Shown: piece after piece, positions 7,094 to 15,013 of the stretch | How the letters are laid out: each line of letters begins with the position of its first letter | How positions within the stretch are numbered: position 1 is the first letter of the stretch | Origin: Proteobacteria bacterium UBA664 | Lineage (GTDB): Bacteria > Pseudomonadota > Gammaproteobacteria > UBA7966 | Assembly (NCBI GenBank): GCA_002299125.1 | Contig: DBNU01000082.1 | Location: forward strand, 1-15,512 | Direction of reading: 5' to 3' | Length of the DNA stretch: 15,512 bases | Program-made: the position numbers and the translations under genes | The notes under the pieces: generated by a model | What the model saw: only the letters and a program-made list of their open reading frames with translations | The model's database searches: none | What the model was told of the DNA's origin: nothing

Positions 7094-8316
7094 GGTCTGG
7101 TGTGGCCGGGCTCACGGTCGCGCATCGATTACATCGTCAGCATGACATTACGCTGTTCGAATCCGAGCCCCGACCTGGTGGTCATGTCCACACCATGGCG
7201 ATTGACGGGCCGGAAGGGAGCCGTCGCGTCGACACAGGGTTCATCGTGTTCAACGACTGGACCTACCCAGCTTTCTGCTCGCTTCTCGCGGAGTTGGGGG
7301 TTCCTTCCCAAGTTACCAGCATGAGTTTCAGTGTGCGTCGCGACGACACTGGCCTGGAATATAACGGCACCAGCCTGAATGCGCTGTTCGCACAACGGCG
7401 CAACGTGCTGAGTCCGCGATTTCTGTCCATGGTGCGCGACATCCTGCGCTTCAACCGTGAGAGCCCCGGTCTGCTCGCCAGTAATGACGACGGAACCACC
7501 CTGGGCGAGTACCTGGACAGCAAGCGTTACGGCACGGCATTCCGCGAGGACTACCTCCTGCCCATGGGCTCGGCAATCTGGTCCGCCCCGCCCGCGCGAA
7601 CTGCCGAAATGCCTGCTCGCTATTTTGTCGAGTTCTTCCACAACCACGGCATGCTCAGCGTTAACCGTCGGCCGCAATGGCGCGTGGTCCAGGGCGGCTC
7701 ATCGCGCTATGTCGAAGCCCTTCTCGAGCAGTTCTCCGGGCAATTGCGTCTGGGCTGCAAGGTGCTGCGCGTTGCCCGCCTGCCGCACGGTGTACACCTG
7801 GAATCGGTGGGCGTGGGGGCTGAGATCTTCGATGCCGTCGTGTTTGCGTGCCATTCCGATCAGGCACTCTCGTTGCTCTCCGACCCCACACTCGCCGAGC
7901 AGGAGGTGCTCGGCGCCATCCGCTACCAGAGCAACGATGTCGTGCTGCACACCGACGAAACGCTACTGCCCCGACGGCGGCTTGCATGGGCTGCCTGGAA
8001 TTACCGTCGGGACGGCACCAACGCCGACGCCCCAGTGAATGTCACTTACAACATGAACATCCTGCAGGGTTTCGCTGACCGCACCCAGTACCTGGTGACC
8101 CTGAACGACCGCTCACGCATCAAGCCGGAAAAGGTCATCACCCGACTCACCTATGACCACCCCTGCTACGATCGCCCCGCCATCGCCGCCCAGTCGCGCT
8201 GGGACGAAGTGAATGGTGTTTGCAGGACATGGTTCTGTGGGGCCTGGTGGGGCTGGGGCTTCCATGAAGACGGCGTAGTCAGTGGACTCAGGGTCGCAAG
8301 GGCACTCGCAAACTGA
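7075..8316 (+). CDS. FAD-dependent amine-oxidase-like oxidoreductase (COG2907 type)
   Basis: The protein has 413 residues and an N-terminal Rossmann motif: MRIAIVGSGVAGL carries GxGxxG at 7-12, with Glu29 at the end of the second strand for the FAD ribose, then RPGGHVHT at 34-40. The C-terminal flavin-contact motif is TWFCGAWWGWGFHEDGV (385-401), diagnostic of the predicted NAD/FAD-binding proteins of COG2907. The next gene encodes DUF1365, its almost constant partner. Homologues in alphaproteobacteria belong to singlet-oxygen or light-induced regulons, and flavin enzymes of this kind have been linked to modification of methylated acyl chains. The reaction here is inferred, not proved. The frame is open well upstream, but ATG 7075 is right because the Rossmann strand starts there. 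No Shine-Dalgarno is visible, so translation is probably coupled. Its stop is one base before the next ATG. Confidence 0.9.
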   Translation: MRIAIVGSGVAGLTVAHRLHRQHDITLFESEPRPGGHVHTMAIDGPEGSRRVDTGFIVFNDWTYPAFCSLLAELGVPSQVTSMSFSVRRDDTGLEYNGTSLNALFAQRRNVLSPRFLSMVRDILRFNRESPGLLASNDDGTTLGEYLDSKRYGTAFREDYLLPMGSAIWSAPPARTAEMPARYFVEFFHNHGMLSVNRRPQWRVVQGGSSRYVEALLEQFSGQLRLGCKVLRVARLPHGVHLESVGVGAEIFDAVVFACHSDQALSLLSDPTLAEQEVLGAIRYQSNDVVLHTDETLLPRRRLAWAAWNYRRDGTNADAPVNVTYNMNILQGFADRTQYLVTLNDRSRIKPEKVITRLTYDHPCYDRPAIAAQSRWDEVNGVCRTWFCGAWWGWGFHEDGVVSGLRVARALAN

Positions 8317-8317
8317 G

Positions 8318-9160
8318 ATGCACTCGCTGCTCCGGGCCAGTACACGCAGCGATGCCGGCGGAGCCGGCTCTGTGTCTGCAACCTTGAAACCTGAACCAGG
8401 GGCTGCGCTCTATCGCGGCTGGCTGCGTCACCGGCGGCATGTGCCTCTAGTGCATGTCTTTCAGCAGTCGCTCTACCTTGCCTGGCTCGACCTCGACCGG
8501 CTCGAAGAGGATTTTCGGGGACTTTGGTTATGGTCTCACCGCCGGTTCGCACCGCTGTCGTTCCGGCGCCGGGATCATCTGGGGAGACCGTCCGAGCCGC
8601 TGGCCGAAGCCGTGCGTTCTCACGTGGAGGCGGCATTGGGGCACAGGCCACTCGGTCCGGTCCGTCTGCTCACCCACCTCGCCTGCTTCGGTTACCGCTT
8701 CAACCCCGTGAGCTTTTTCTACTGCTATGACGCCGCCGACCAACGGCTCGAGGCCATCGTGGCCGAGATAACCAACACCCCCTGGGGAGAGCGGTGCACC
8801 TACACCCTCGACTGCCGCAGCGGTCATGAAGACCGACTCCGGTTCCGCTTTGCCAAGGATTTTCACATCTCCCCCTTCATGCCCATGGATCTCGACTACG
8901 ACTGGCGCTTCGGCGTACCGGGGAGACGGCTCTGGGTGCAGATGGTGAGCCTGAACGAGGGTTCACGGATCTTCGACGCAACGCTGTCGCTCGAGCGCTT
9001 GCCCTGGGATGCGAGCTCGCGTCGCGAGGTCCTGCTCAGACATCCGCTGATGAGTCTCGAGGTCATCGCGGGCATTTACTTCCAGGCTGCGCGCTTGTGG
9101 TGGAAGCGGATCCCATTCTTCGCCCATCCACGGGAACGATCAGTGACCAAAGTGCCATGA
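8318..9160 (+). CDS. DUF1365 family protein
   Basis: The protein has 280 residues and is of the DUF1365 family, whose biochemical role is unknown. Family signatures are in order: YRGWLRHRRHVPLVHVF (32-48), LYLAWLDLDRL (52-62), RLLTHLACFGYRFNPVSFFYCYD (116-138), IVAEITNTPWGER (147-159), KDFHISPFMPMDLDYDWRF (180-198) and a C-terminal segment near 243-268 with HPLMSLEVIAGIYFQAARLWW. The first 30 residues are not conserved-looking. ATG 8318 is one base after the upstream stop; a start at 8282 would add 12 residues overlapping the FAD gene and is less likely. Its stop overlaps the next start as ATGA. The invariant pairing with the FAD oxidoreductase and Cfa-like methylase suggests all three work on one lipid product. 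Confidence 0.9.
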   Translation: MHSLLRASTRSDAGGAGSVSATLKPEPGAALYRGWLRHRRHVPLVHVFQQSLYLAWLDLDRLEEDFRGLWLWSHRRFAPLSFRRRDHLGRPSEPLAEAVRSHVEAALGHRPLGPVRLLTHLACFGYRFNPVSFFYCYDAADQRLEAIVAEITNTPWGERCTYTLDCRSGHEDRLRFRFAKDFHISPFMPMDLDYDWRFGVPGRRLWVQMVSLNEGSRIFDATLSLERLPWDASSRREVLLRHPLMSLEVIAGIYFQAARLWWKRIPFFAHPRERSVTKVP

Positions 9161-10437
9161 ATAAAGAGCAATTGCGTACTACGTCATACCAGCCGCGGCT
9201 GCGTCGTGAGGCTGGCCTGGTGGGGGCATTGCGAGCGGGTGTCCTATCCCGGTTGGAGCCGCTTGCACAGGGTTCCCTGACGCTGGAGGAACCAGGTGGC
9301 GCGCTGCACTTCGGCACCGCCGGCTCAGGGCTCGATTGCCACGTCGTGCTGAACGAACCCGCTGCCTTCTATCGTGCCCTCGCTCTTCGGGGCAGTATAG
9401 GCGCCGCCGAAAGTTACATGCGCGGCGAATGGGACAGCCCCGACCTCACGTCCGTCATCCGTCTGCTGGTGCGCAATCGCTCCCTGCTCGACTCCATGGA
9501 GACCGGTCTCGCCCGCGTGAGCGCGCCGCTACTCAAGCTCTACCACCGACTGCGTCCCAACACTCACGGCGGTGCCCGATCCAACATCGCCGCCCATTAC
9601 GATCTCGGCAATGCGTTCTTCGCGCTCTTCCTCGACTCCAACCTCATGTATTCGAGTGCTGTATTCGAATACGACGACATGACCCTCGAGCAGGCTTCCC
9701 ACGCCAAGCTCGTTCGCATCTGCAACAAGCTGCAGCTTGGGCCTGAGCACCATGTGCTCGAGATTGGCTCTGGCTGGGGCGGATTTGCACTGCACGCAGC
9801 TCGCGCACAGGGTTGTCGGGTCACCACCACCACACTCTCTGAGGAACAACACCGGCTTGCCAGCGAACGCGTCCGTGACGCCGGTCTCGAGGGACAAGTA
9901 ACCGTGCTTCTTCAGGACTACCGGGATCTCTGCGGCGAATACGATCGGCTGGTGTCCATCGAGATGATCGAGGCAGTTGGGCATCGCTTCTATCCGGCGT
10001 TCTTCCACGCCTGCCAAGAGCGGCTGAAACCCGATGGGCTCATGTTGCTGCAGGCGATCACCATCGAGGAGCATCGCTATGCGCGCGCCCTGCGCGAAGT
10101 GGATTTCATCCAGCGCTACATATTTCCGGGCAGCTGCATCCCGAGTGTCCATGCATTGATGAACGCAGTGGCACGGGCGAGTGACCTGCGTCTGGTGCAT
10201 CTGGAGGACATCGGCCTGCACTATGCCGAGACCATGCGCCACTGGCGCGAGCGTTTCCGGGAGCGTCTGGATAGTGTAAGACGACTCGGCTATCCAGAAA
10301 CCTTCATCCGGATGTGGGAGTTCTACCTCTGTTATTGCGAAGGCGGCTTTCGCGAGCGGTCCATCTCAGATGTGCAGATGTTGTTTGCTCGACCGGGCTG
10401 GACCGGCCGCCCACCATTGCTGAATGTGGGCACTTGA
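9157..10437 (+). CDS. Cfa-like SAM-dependent fatty-acid methyltransferase with altered active site
   Basis: This 426-residue member of the mycolic-acid cyclopropane synthase family (PF02353) should transfer a methyl or methylene group from SAM to the double bond of a membrane acyl chain. The N-terminal lipid-binding domain spans about 1-130 and contains AAESYMRGEWDSPDL. The catalytic domain has IAAHYDLGNAFF (144-155), the SAM loop LEIGSGWGG (201-209), LLQDYRDL (251-258), VSIEMIEAVG (266-275) and IQRYIFPGSCIPS (318-330). Aligned by eye with E. coli Cfa, the bicarbonate-site residues Cys139, Glu239, His266, Ile268 and Tyr317 become Ser167, Glu272, Gln299, Ile301 and Arg364. Three of five ligands are therefore changed, so ordinary cyclopropanation is doubtful and a methylated unsaturated product is an alternative. 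ATG 9157 overlaps the DUF1365 stop. A longer frame upstream is out of line with the family start. Confidence 0.9.
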   Translation: MNKEQLRTTSYQPRLRREAGLVGALRAGVLSRLEPLAQGSLTLEEPGGALHFGTAGSGLDCHVVLNEPAAFYRALALRGSIGAAESYMRGEWDSPDLTSVIRLLVRNRSLLDSMETGLARVSAPLLKLYHRLRPNTHGGARSNIAAHYDLGNAFFALFLDSNLMYSSAVFEYDDMTLEQASHAKLVRICNKLQLGPEHHVLEIGSGWGGFALHAARAQGCRVTTTTLSEEQHRLASERVRDAGLEGQVTVLLQDYRDLCGEYDRLVSIEMIEAVGHRFYPAFFHACQERLKPDGLMLLQAITIEEHRYARALREVDFIQRYIFPGSCIPSVHALMNAVARASDLRLVHLEDIGLHYAETMRHWRERFRERLDSVRRLGYPETFIRMWEFYLCYCEGGFRERSISDVQMLFARPGWTGRPPLLNVGT

Positions 10438-10535
10438 AGCCGAACTCCAGGTGCCATCAAATCCACGCCGGACCTGCCGACGAGCCCGCCGTTGCATGAG
10501 AGGCGCTACTCGCCCAGCGCCGTGGAGCCTTTGCC

Positions 10536-11087
10536 ATGCGTCTATTCGTCAACGTGTTGTCCTTCCAGTGCGTTTGGCTCGCCTGCGTCTGGGGTGCCGG
10601 TCAGGGCATGGGCTGGTTGGGTCCCGCTGCACTTCTGGCCCATCTCTGCCTGCATCGCTTCATCGCCGGGGCACACTGGCTGGCGGAGCTGCGCTACGCG
10701 CTCCTTGCTGCCATGGTCGGGGCCACGGGCGACAGTGCACTGCAGTGGCTCGGTCTGCTCGAGTTTGCCGCCAGCCCCTGGGGCACGGTCTTCGTACCGC
10801 CGTGGATGGTCGCTCTATGGATCGGTTTCTGTACGCTGCTCGACCACGGCCTTGGTTGGCTGCGCGGCCGCCCACTGCTGGCCTTTGTCCTGGGTGGCGC
10901 AGCCGGGGCGCTGACCTACTGGATGGCAGAGCGCCTCCTGGCCTTGCAGTCGCTTGGCGATCCGCTCATTGCCTACGGTGCCGTCGCCCTGTTGTGGGCG
11001 GTGGCCCTGCCCCTGCTGGCGGAGACTTCACCCCGCCACAAGCCTGTACGTGGCGCGTGTACGCCTCCCCGCGGCCTCAATCCCTAG
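10536..11087 (+). CDS. DUF2878 family membrane protein
   Basis: The protein has 183 residues with about five hydrophobic segments (roughly 1-21, 25-39, 46-62, 75-96, 104-128 and 139-157), ending in a polar tail. The first segment (VNVLSFQCVWLACVWGAG), the LRYALLAAMVGATGDSALQWLG stretch near 49-70 and PPWMVALWIGF near 85-95 match the DUF2878 pattern as I remember it. No catalytic residues are known for the family. It is found next to Cfa-like and DUF1295 genes in many proteobacteria, so a membrane role in the same lipid pathway is the best guess. The start has GGAG 8 bases upstream (10524-10527). The 98 bp before it are the largest gap in the operon and show no terminator or promoter that I can support. 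Confidence 0.82.
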   Translation: MRLFVNVLSFQCVWLACVWGAGQGMGWLGPAALLAHLCLHRFIAGAHWLAELRYALLAAMVGATGDSALQWLGLLEFAASPWGTVFVPPWMVALWIGFCTLLDHGLGWLRGRPLLAFVLGGAAGALTYWMAERLLALQSLGDPLIAYGAVALLWAVALPLLAETSPRHKPVRGACTPPRGLNP

Positions 11088-11114
11088 CCCACCTATCCAA
11101 CCAGGGGAACATCC

Positions 11115-11903
11115 ATGCCCGGCGTTGAAGCATTTCTTGTCCTGCAGGTGCTCATCGCTTCCAGCCTGCTGATGACGGCCACCTGGCTCGTGCAGCGACG
11201 CACGGGCAACGCCGGTATCGTCGATCTGGTCTGGACCATCGCCGTCGGTCTTGCCGGCCTGCTGTACGCATGGCAGGGCAGTGGCGACCCGACACGTCGG
11301 GCGCTGCTGGCGATCTTTGCTGGCCTGTGGTCTCTGCGTCTCAGTTGGCATCTCTGGCGTCGCGTCGTGGGGCAACCGGAAGATGGGCGTTACCGCGCTC
11401 TGCGTGAGCACTGGGGGGAACAGCAGCAACGCGGTCTGTTCCTCTTCTTCCAGGCCCAGGCAATGTTTGTAGTCGTCTTCAGCCTGCCGCACTGGGCGGT
11501 CGCACACTCAGCGGGAGAACTCGCGCCTTGGCAAGTGGCAGCAGCGGCTCTGCTGTGGCTGATCGCCCTGGGCGGCGAGGCCGTGGCAGATGTCCAGCTG
11601 GATTCATTCCGGCGCCGTGCGGATGCCCGGGGCCGCACCTGCCGCGAGGGACTTTGGCGCTACTCTCGACACCCCAACTATTTCTTTGAATGGCTCGGTT
11701 GGTTCGTCTGGCCCATTCTGGCCTGGCCGACCCCCTGGACCTGGCTCGCCCTGCTGGCTGGTCCGGCGCTGATGTATCTGTTCCTCGCCCGATTGACCGG
11801 CATTCCCTACACCGAACGTCAAGCCTTGAAATCCCGTGCAGACTACGCGGACTATCAGCGTTCGACCTCCGCCTTCATCCCCTGGCCGCCGCGCGCGGAG
11901 TGA
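11115..11903 (+). CDS. DUF1295 family membrane protein (steroid 5-alpha-reductase-like)
   Basis: The 262-residue polytopic inner-membrane protein carries the DUF1295 signature GLWRYSRHPNYFFEWLGW at 179-196, preceded by EAVADVQLDSFRR (155-167). The same Arg-His-Pro-Asn-Tyr-Phe-x-Glu motif occurs in steroid 5-alpha reductases and isoprenylcysteine methyltransferases, where it binds NADPH or SAM. The family is therefore suspected to reduce or methylate a membrane-embedded unsaturated substrate, but no activity is established for these bacterial members. It has about six hydrophobic segments. A strong GGGGA stands 6 bases before the ATG. It is 27 bp behind DUF2878 and 5 bp ahead of the second methyltransferase, with which this family is regularly paired. 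Confidence 0.9.
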   Translation: MPGVEAFLVLQVLIASSLLMTATWLVQRRTGNAGIVDLVWTIAVGLAGLLYAWQGSGDPTRRALLAIFAGLWSLRLSWHLWRRVVGQPEDGRYRALREHWGEQQQRGLFLFFQAQAMFVVVFSLPHWAVAHSAGELAPWQVAAAALLWLIALGGEAVADVQLDSFRRRADARGRTCREGLWRYSRHPNYFFEWLGWFVWPILAWPTPWTWLALLAGPALMYLFLARLTGIPYTERQALKSRADYADYQRSTSAFIPWPPRAE

Positions 11904-11911
11904 TACCGATG
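11897..11911 (+). promoter_or_regulatory. Ribosome binding site fixing the second methyltransferase start
   Basis: GGAG at 11897-11900 lies in the last codons of the DUF1295 gene, 8 bases before ATG 11909. The frame is open for more than 200 nt upstream, so the site decides the start. A GTG at 11900 in the same frame lacks such spacing. Confidence 0.6.
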
Positions 11912-12943
11912 CGTCTGTCTCCCGTTGAACTCTGCGAACGCGGCCTCGTACCGGACGCGATCGCACGCCTGGGAATGCGCCGCCTGATGGCCCAGCGGCT
12001 GCGCGACGAGGCACACGGTGGCGTGGAGGCGGCCCACCTGCGCCAGCGCGCGCGGATCCAGACCTGGCGTACGGGCCCGATGGCCATCGAGACGGCATCG
12101 GCGAACGAGCAGCACTATGAGCTGCCACCCGCGTTCTTCCAGCGTGTGCTGGGCCCGCATCTGAAGTATTCGGCTTGCTACTTCCCGCCGGGTACGCGCG
12201 ACCTCGGCGAGGCCGAGGCCGCTGCGCTCAGGCTCGTGTGTGACCGCGCCGGACTGGAAGATGGGATGTCCGTGCTCGAACTCGGCTGTGGCTGGGGTTC
12301 GCTCACGCTCTGGATCGCGCAGCATTTCCCCGGGATCAATGTCACTGCCGTCTCGAACTCTCATGGCCAGCGCCGCTTCATCGAAGGTCTCGCCGAGGCG
12401 CGCGGCCTGGGCAACGTGCGGGTGATCACTGCGGATATCAATCAGTTCAGTCCGGATTGCACCTTCGACCGCGTGGTTTCCGTGGAAATGTTTGAACACG
12501 TGCGCAATCACGAGGCACTCTTCGCGCGCATCCGCAGTTGGCTCAAACCCGACGGCCGCCTGTTCTGTCATGTCTTCGCCCACCGCGAATACGCCTACCC
12601 CTTCGAGGTCAACGGCGACGGGGACTGGATGGCGCGGCTGTTCTTCAGTGGGGGAGTCATGCCCGCGGAAAACCTGTTCCTCAACTATCAGCGTGATTTG
12701 GTGCTGGAGGCCCAATGGCGGCTCTCCGGCGTACATTACCAGCGCACGGCAGAGGCATGGCTCGCCAATCTCGACCGCGACCGCAGCGCCATCGTCAGCC
12801 TGTTCCAGGATGTCTACGGTTCGGATTCCGCCCGCTGGCTGCAGCGCTGGCGGATGTTCTTCATGGCCTGCGCCGAACTCTTCGGCTATGCGGGCGGCAG
12901 CGAGTGGCTGGTTGCGCATTACCTCTTCAGCCGCCGCGGTTGA
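11909..12943 (+). CDS. Second Cfa-family methyltransferase, coclaurine-N-methyltransferase-like subtype
   Basis: The 344-residue SAM-dependent enzyme belongs to the PF02353 clan but lacks the large N-terminal domain of true Cfa. Signatures are SANEQHYELPPAFF (64-77), HLKYSACYFPPGT (84-96) with Cys90 at the Cfa Cys139 position, the SAM loop LELGCGWGSLTLW (123-135), VTAVSNSHGQRRFI (145-158), VVSVEMFEHVRNH (189-201) with Glu196, and HVFAHREYAYPFE (221-233) with His221. After residue 235, FFSGGVMPAENLF and RTAEAWLANLDR are typical of this subtype rather than of E. coli Cfa. It thus keeps Cys, Glu and His ligands that the first methyltransferase of this operon has partly lost. The substrate is unknown; an unsaturated acyl lipid is likely from context, an amine cannot be excluded. 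Gap to the next gene is 15 bp. Confidence 0.88.
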   Translation: MRLSPVELCERGLVPDAIARLGMRRLMAQRLRDEAHGGVEAAHLRQRARIQTWRTGPMAIETASANEQHYELPPAFFQRVLGPHLKYSACYFPPGTRDLGEAEAAALRLVCDRAGLEDGMSVLELGCGWGSLTLWIAQHFPGINVTAVSNSHGQRRFIEGLAEARGLGNVRVITADINQFSPDCTFDRVVSVEMFEHVRNHEALFARIRSWLKPDGRLFCHVFAHREYAYPFEVNGDGDWMARLFFSGGVMPAENLFLNYQRDLVLEAQWRLSGVHYQRTAEAWLANLDRDRSAIVSLFQDVYGSDSARWLQRWRMFFMACAELFGYAGGSEWLVAHYLFSRRG

Positions 12944-12958
12944 CGGCGTTCGGGGTAG

Positions 12959-15013
12959 ATGGCGCACCCGCCATCCATTGCGCGTCCCACGGCCGCGAGC
13001 TCCGCACACACGGCACACCAGGCATCCGCCGATACGCAGACCGGCTCGCGCCGCAACGGCTTCATTGCGCACCCGGGATTGATTTTCATCGGGGCCATGG
13101 CCCTCATGCTGCTGCACGCCTCACTGCGGCTTGGTTTCACCCCTGCAATCGAGGTTGACCAGGCCGAGCAATTGGTACTCGCGCAGCGCTTGCAGGTCTT
13201 CTACGGTACGCGCCAGCCGCCACTCTACACTTGGCTCGCGTGGCTGCTGGAACAGCCTTTCGGGCCCATCCGCGGACTCGCCATCGGCCTGAAGTATCTG
13301 CTCTTCGTGGCAGCCGGCACGGCCTACTGGCTGGCGGCGCGACGCCTGGGCGCGACGCGGCGTGAGGCAGGCCTGTGCATCGTCAGCCTGTTCCTCCTCT
13401 ACCAGATCGTCTGGAAGATGCATCAGGGCGTGACACACAGCGCCCTCTTGTGTCTGGCGAGCGCCGCGACCCTCCTCGCCATTGCGCGGCTACGCGACCA
13501 GCATCGGCGACGCGATTATCTGCTGGCCGCATTCGCCATCGTGATCGGCATGCTGTCCAAGCACAGCTATTGGGCCTTCCTGGTGGCGCTGCTCGCCGCT
13601 GCTGCCGCCGATCCCGTCTTGCGCCGACGACTCACCGCGCCCTGTACAGCTTGGCTGTGGGCACCGGTCGCCGGCTTTGGAGTGACCTACCTGACCCTGC
13701 TCCTCCTGCTGCCGGACCCACTCGCGGTGCAGTTCCGGGCGACGCTCGGCGCAAGTGACGCCACCCGCAGCTTCCTTGAGTCACGCCTGCAGGGCCTGGG
13801 TAGCCTGACACAGTCCACGGCAGGGTTTCTCTCTTTCCTGCTGCTCCCGATGCTGGCGGCACCCTGGCTGCGTAGCGCACCGGACACCACGGTCGACTCC
13901 CCTCGGCGCAGCGCGGGACGACACCTGCTGTACCGACTCAACGCCGGGTTGCTCGCATTGCTGCTCGGTCTGGTGTTCGTCGGCGGTGCCACCCACTTCG
14001 TCGAGCGCTGGCTGCACGCCTTCCTGTTGTGGCTGCCGATGGCCTGGGTGTTCACCCAGGCGCAACACGGACGACTCGAGGCCGGTCGGGCACTACCCCG
14101 GCTCATGCTCGGATTGGCCGGGCTGCTCATCGCCGCAGCGCTGATCTGGCAGGCGGTGCAGGACATCCACGGACCACCCGCCTGTCGCAGGTGTCGCCCA
14201 CTCATCGATCATGGGCCGATCGCGGACGCGCTCGCGCAGGCCCGACTGGCCAACGCGGATCTGCTCGCCGGGGATGAGCACATCGCCGCCAACCTCAGGT
14301 TGCGACTGCCGGGGATCGCGGTACGCGTCCCGACCTACCCGCAACTGGAACTGCCACGCCGGGCGGGTCGCCCCTGTGTCCTGGTCTGGGACCTTGGTCA
14401 CGGCGTCGCCCCACCCGGCGTGCTGCTCACCCTCGCCCGTGCATGGTGTGGTGAGGGTCTGCCCGCCGCAGTACAGGCGGTCACCGTACCCCTGCAGCGG
14501 CAGCGCGCACTGCACGCCGGATGGACCCGTACCCTCGCCGCGCCTTTCGCGGATGCCGCCTATGGCTTCGCCTTCGCCCGCTACGACTCTCTCGCAGTCC
14601 CTCCGGTCTCTGCGCCCGGGTCGTCGCCGCCCGGTGGACCGAGCGCATCCTCGGCGAGCACATCCTCGGACAGGCCCGACATGCTCGAGGCGTGCCGCGA
14701 GCGGCCATACCAAGCCGGTGCGGACAGCAGAATGAGTGCCACCATGATGAGGACCATGCCGATGCCCTCGGAGCGGGTGGGCACCTCGCCCAACTGCAGC
14801 CAGCCGGCAAGCAGGGCGATGACCGGATTCGCGAGGGAGGCCAGCGAGGCCTCGCTGGCCGAGAGTCGGTCGAGAACGAAGGTCCACAGGAGCCAGCCAA
14901 GCGCGCTGCCACCGATGGCGGTGAAGGCGAAGGCCCAGAGGAACTCGGGGGTCCAGTCCGTAGCGGGGCCCGGGTCGATGACGGCCAGAAGCACCAGCAG
15001 TGGCGTTCCGTAG
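12959..15013 (+). CDS. GT39/ArnT-like membrane glycosyltransferase with abnormal antisense C-terminal extension
   Basis: The frame encodes 684 residues. The N-terminal 540 look like a PMT_2/ArnT-type polyprenyl-phosphate-sugar transferase: a polar 35-residue N-terminus, a first helix at 38-60, an acidic luminal motif EVDQAEQ at 65-71, QPPLYTWLAWLLEQPFG at 87-102, about ten further membrane segments to ~410, then a soluble domain ending near FAFARYD (537-543). Such enzymes attach a sugar from a lipid carrier to a lipid or protein on the periplasmic face. From residue 542 onward the frame is antisense to the EamA gene and turns into Ser/Pro/Arg-rich low-complexity sequence, so the normal stop appears to be missing. 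Start ATG 12959 is 15 bp after the methyltransferase, with only a close GGGG upstream. Its acceptor is unknown; the position suggests the operon's own lipid, which is inference. Confidence 0.78.
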   Translation: MAHPPSIARPTAASSAHTAHQASADTQTGSRRNGFIAHPGLIFIGAMALMLLHASLRLGFTPAIEVDQAEQLVLAQRLQVFYGTRQPPLYTWLAWLLEQPFGPIRGLAIGLKYLLFVAAGTAYWLAARRLGATRREAGLCIVSLFLLYQIVWKMHQGVTHSALLCLASAATLLAIARLRDQHRRRDYLLAAFAIVIGMLSKHSYWAFLVALLAAAAADPVLRRRLTAPCTAWLWAPVAGFGVTYLTLLLLLPDPLAVQFRATLGASDATRSFLESRLQGLGSLTQSTAGFLSFLLLPMLAAPWLRSAPDTTVDSPRRSAGRHLLYRLNAGLLALLLGLVFVGGATHFVERWLHAFLLWLPMAWVFTQAQHGRLEAGRALPRLMLGLAGLLIAAALIWQAVQDIHGPPACRRCRPLIDHGPIADALAQARLANADLLAGDEHIAANLRLRLPGIAVRVPTYPQLELPRRAGRPCVLVWDLGHGVAPPGVLLTLARAWCGEGLPAAVQAVTVPLQRQRALHAGWTRTLAAPFADAAYGFAFARYDSLAVPPVSAPGSSPPGGPSASSASTSSDRPDMLEACRERPYQAGADSRMSATMMRTMPMPSERVGTSPNCSQPASRAMTGFAREASEASLAESRSRTKVHRSQPSALPPMAVKAKAQRNSGVQSVAGPGSMTARSTSSGVP

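Noticed and set aside
10424..11128. 234-codon frame overlapping DUF2878
   Set aside because: It is Arg/Cys/Gly-rich and lies in the shifted frame over a membrane protein with coherent helices and a ribosome site.
11855..13117. 420-codon minus-strand frame opposite the second methyltransferase
   Set aside because: It is a high-GC antisense shadow. The plus frame carries SAM-binding and Cfa-clan motifs along its whole length.
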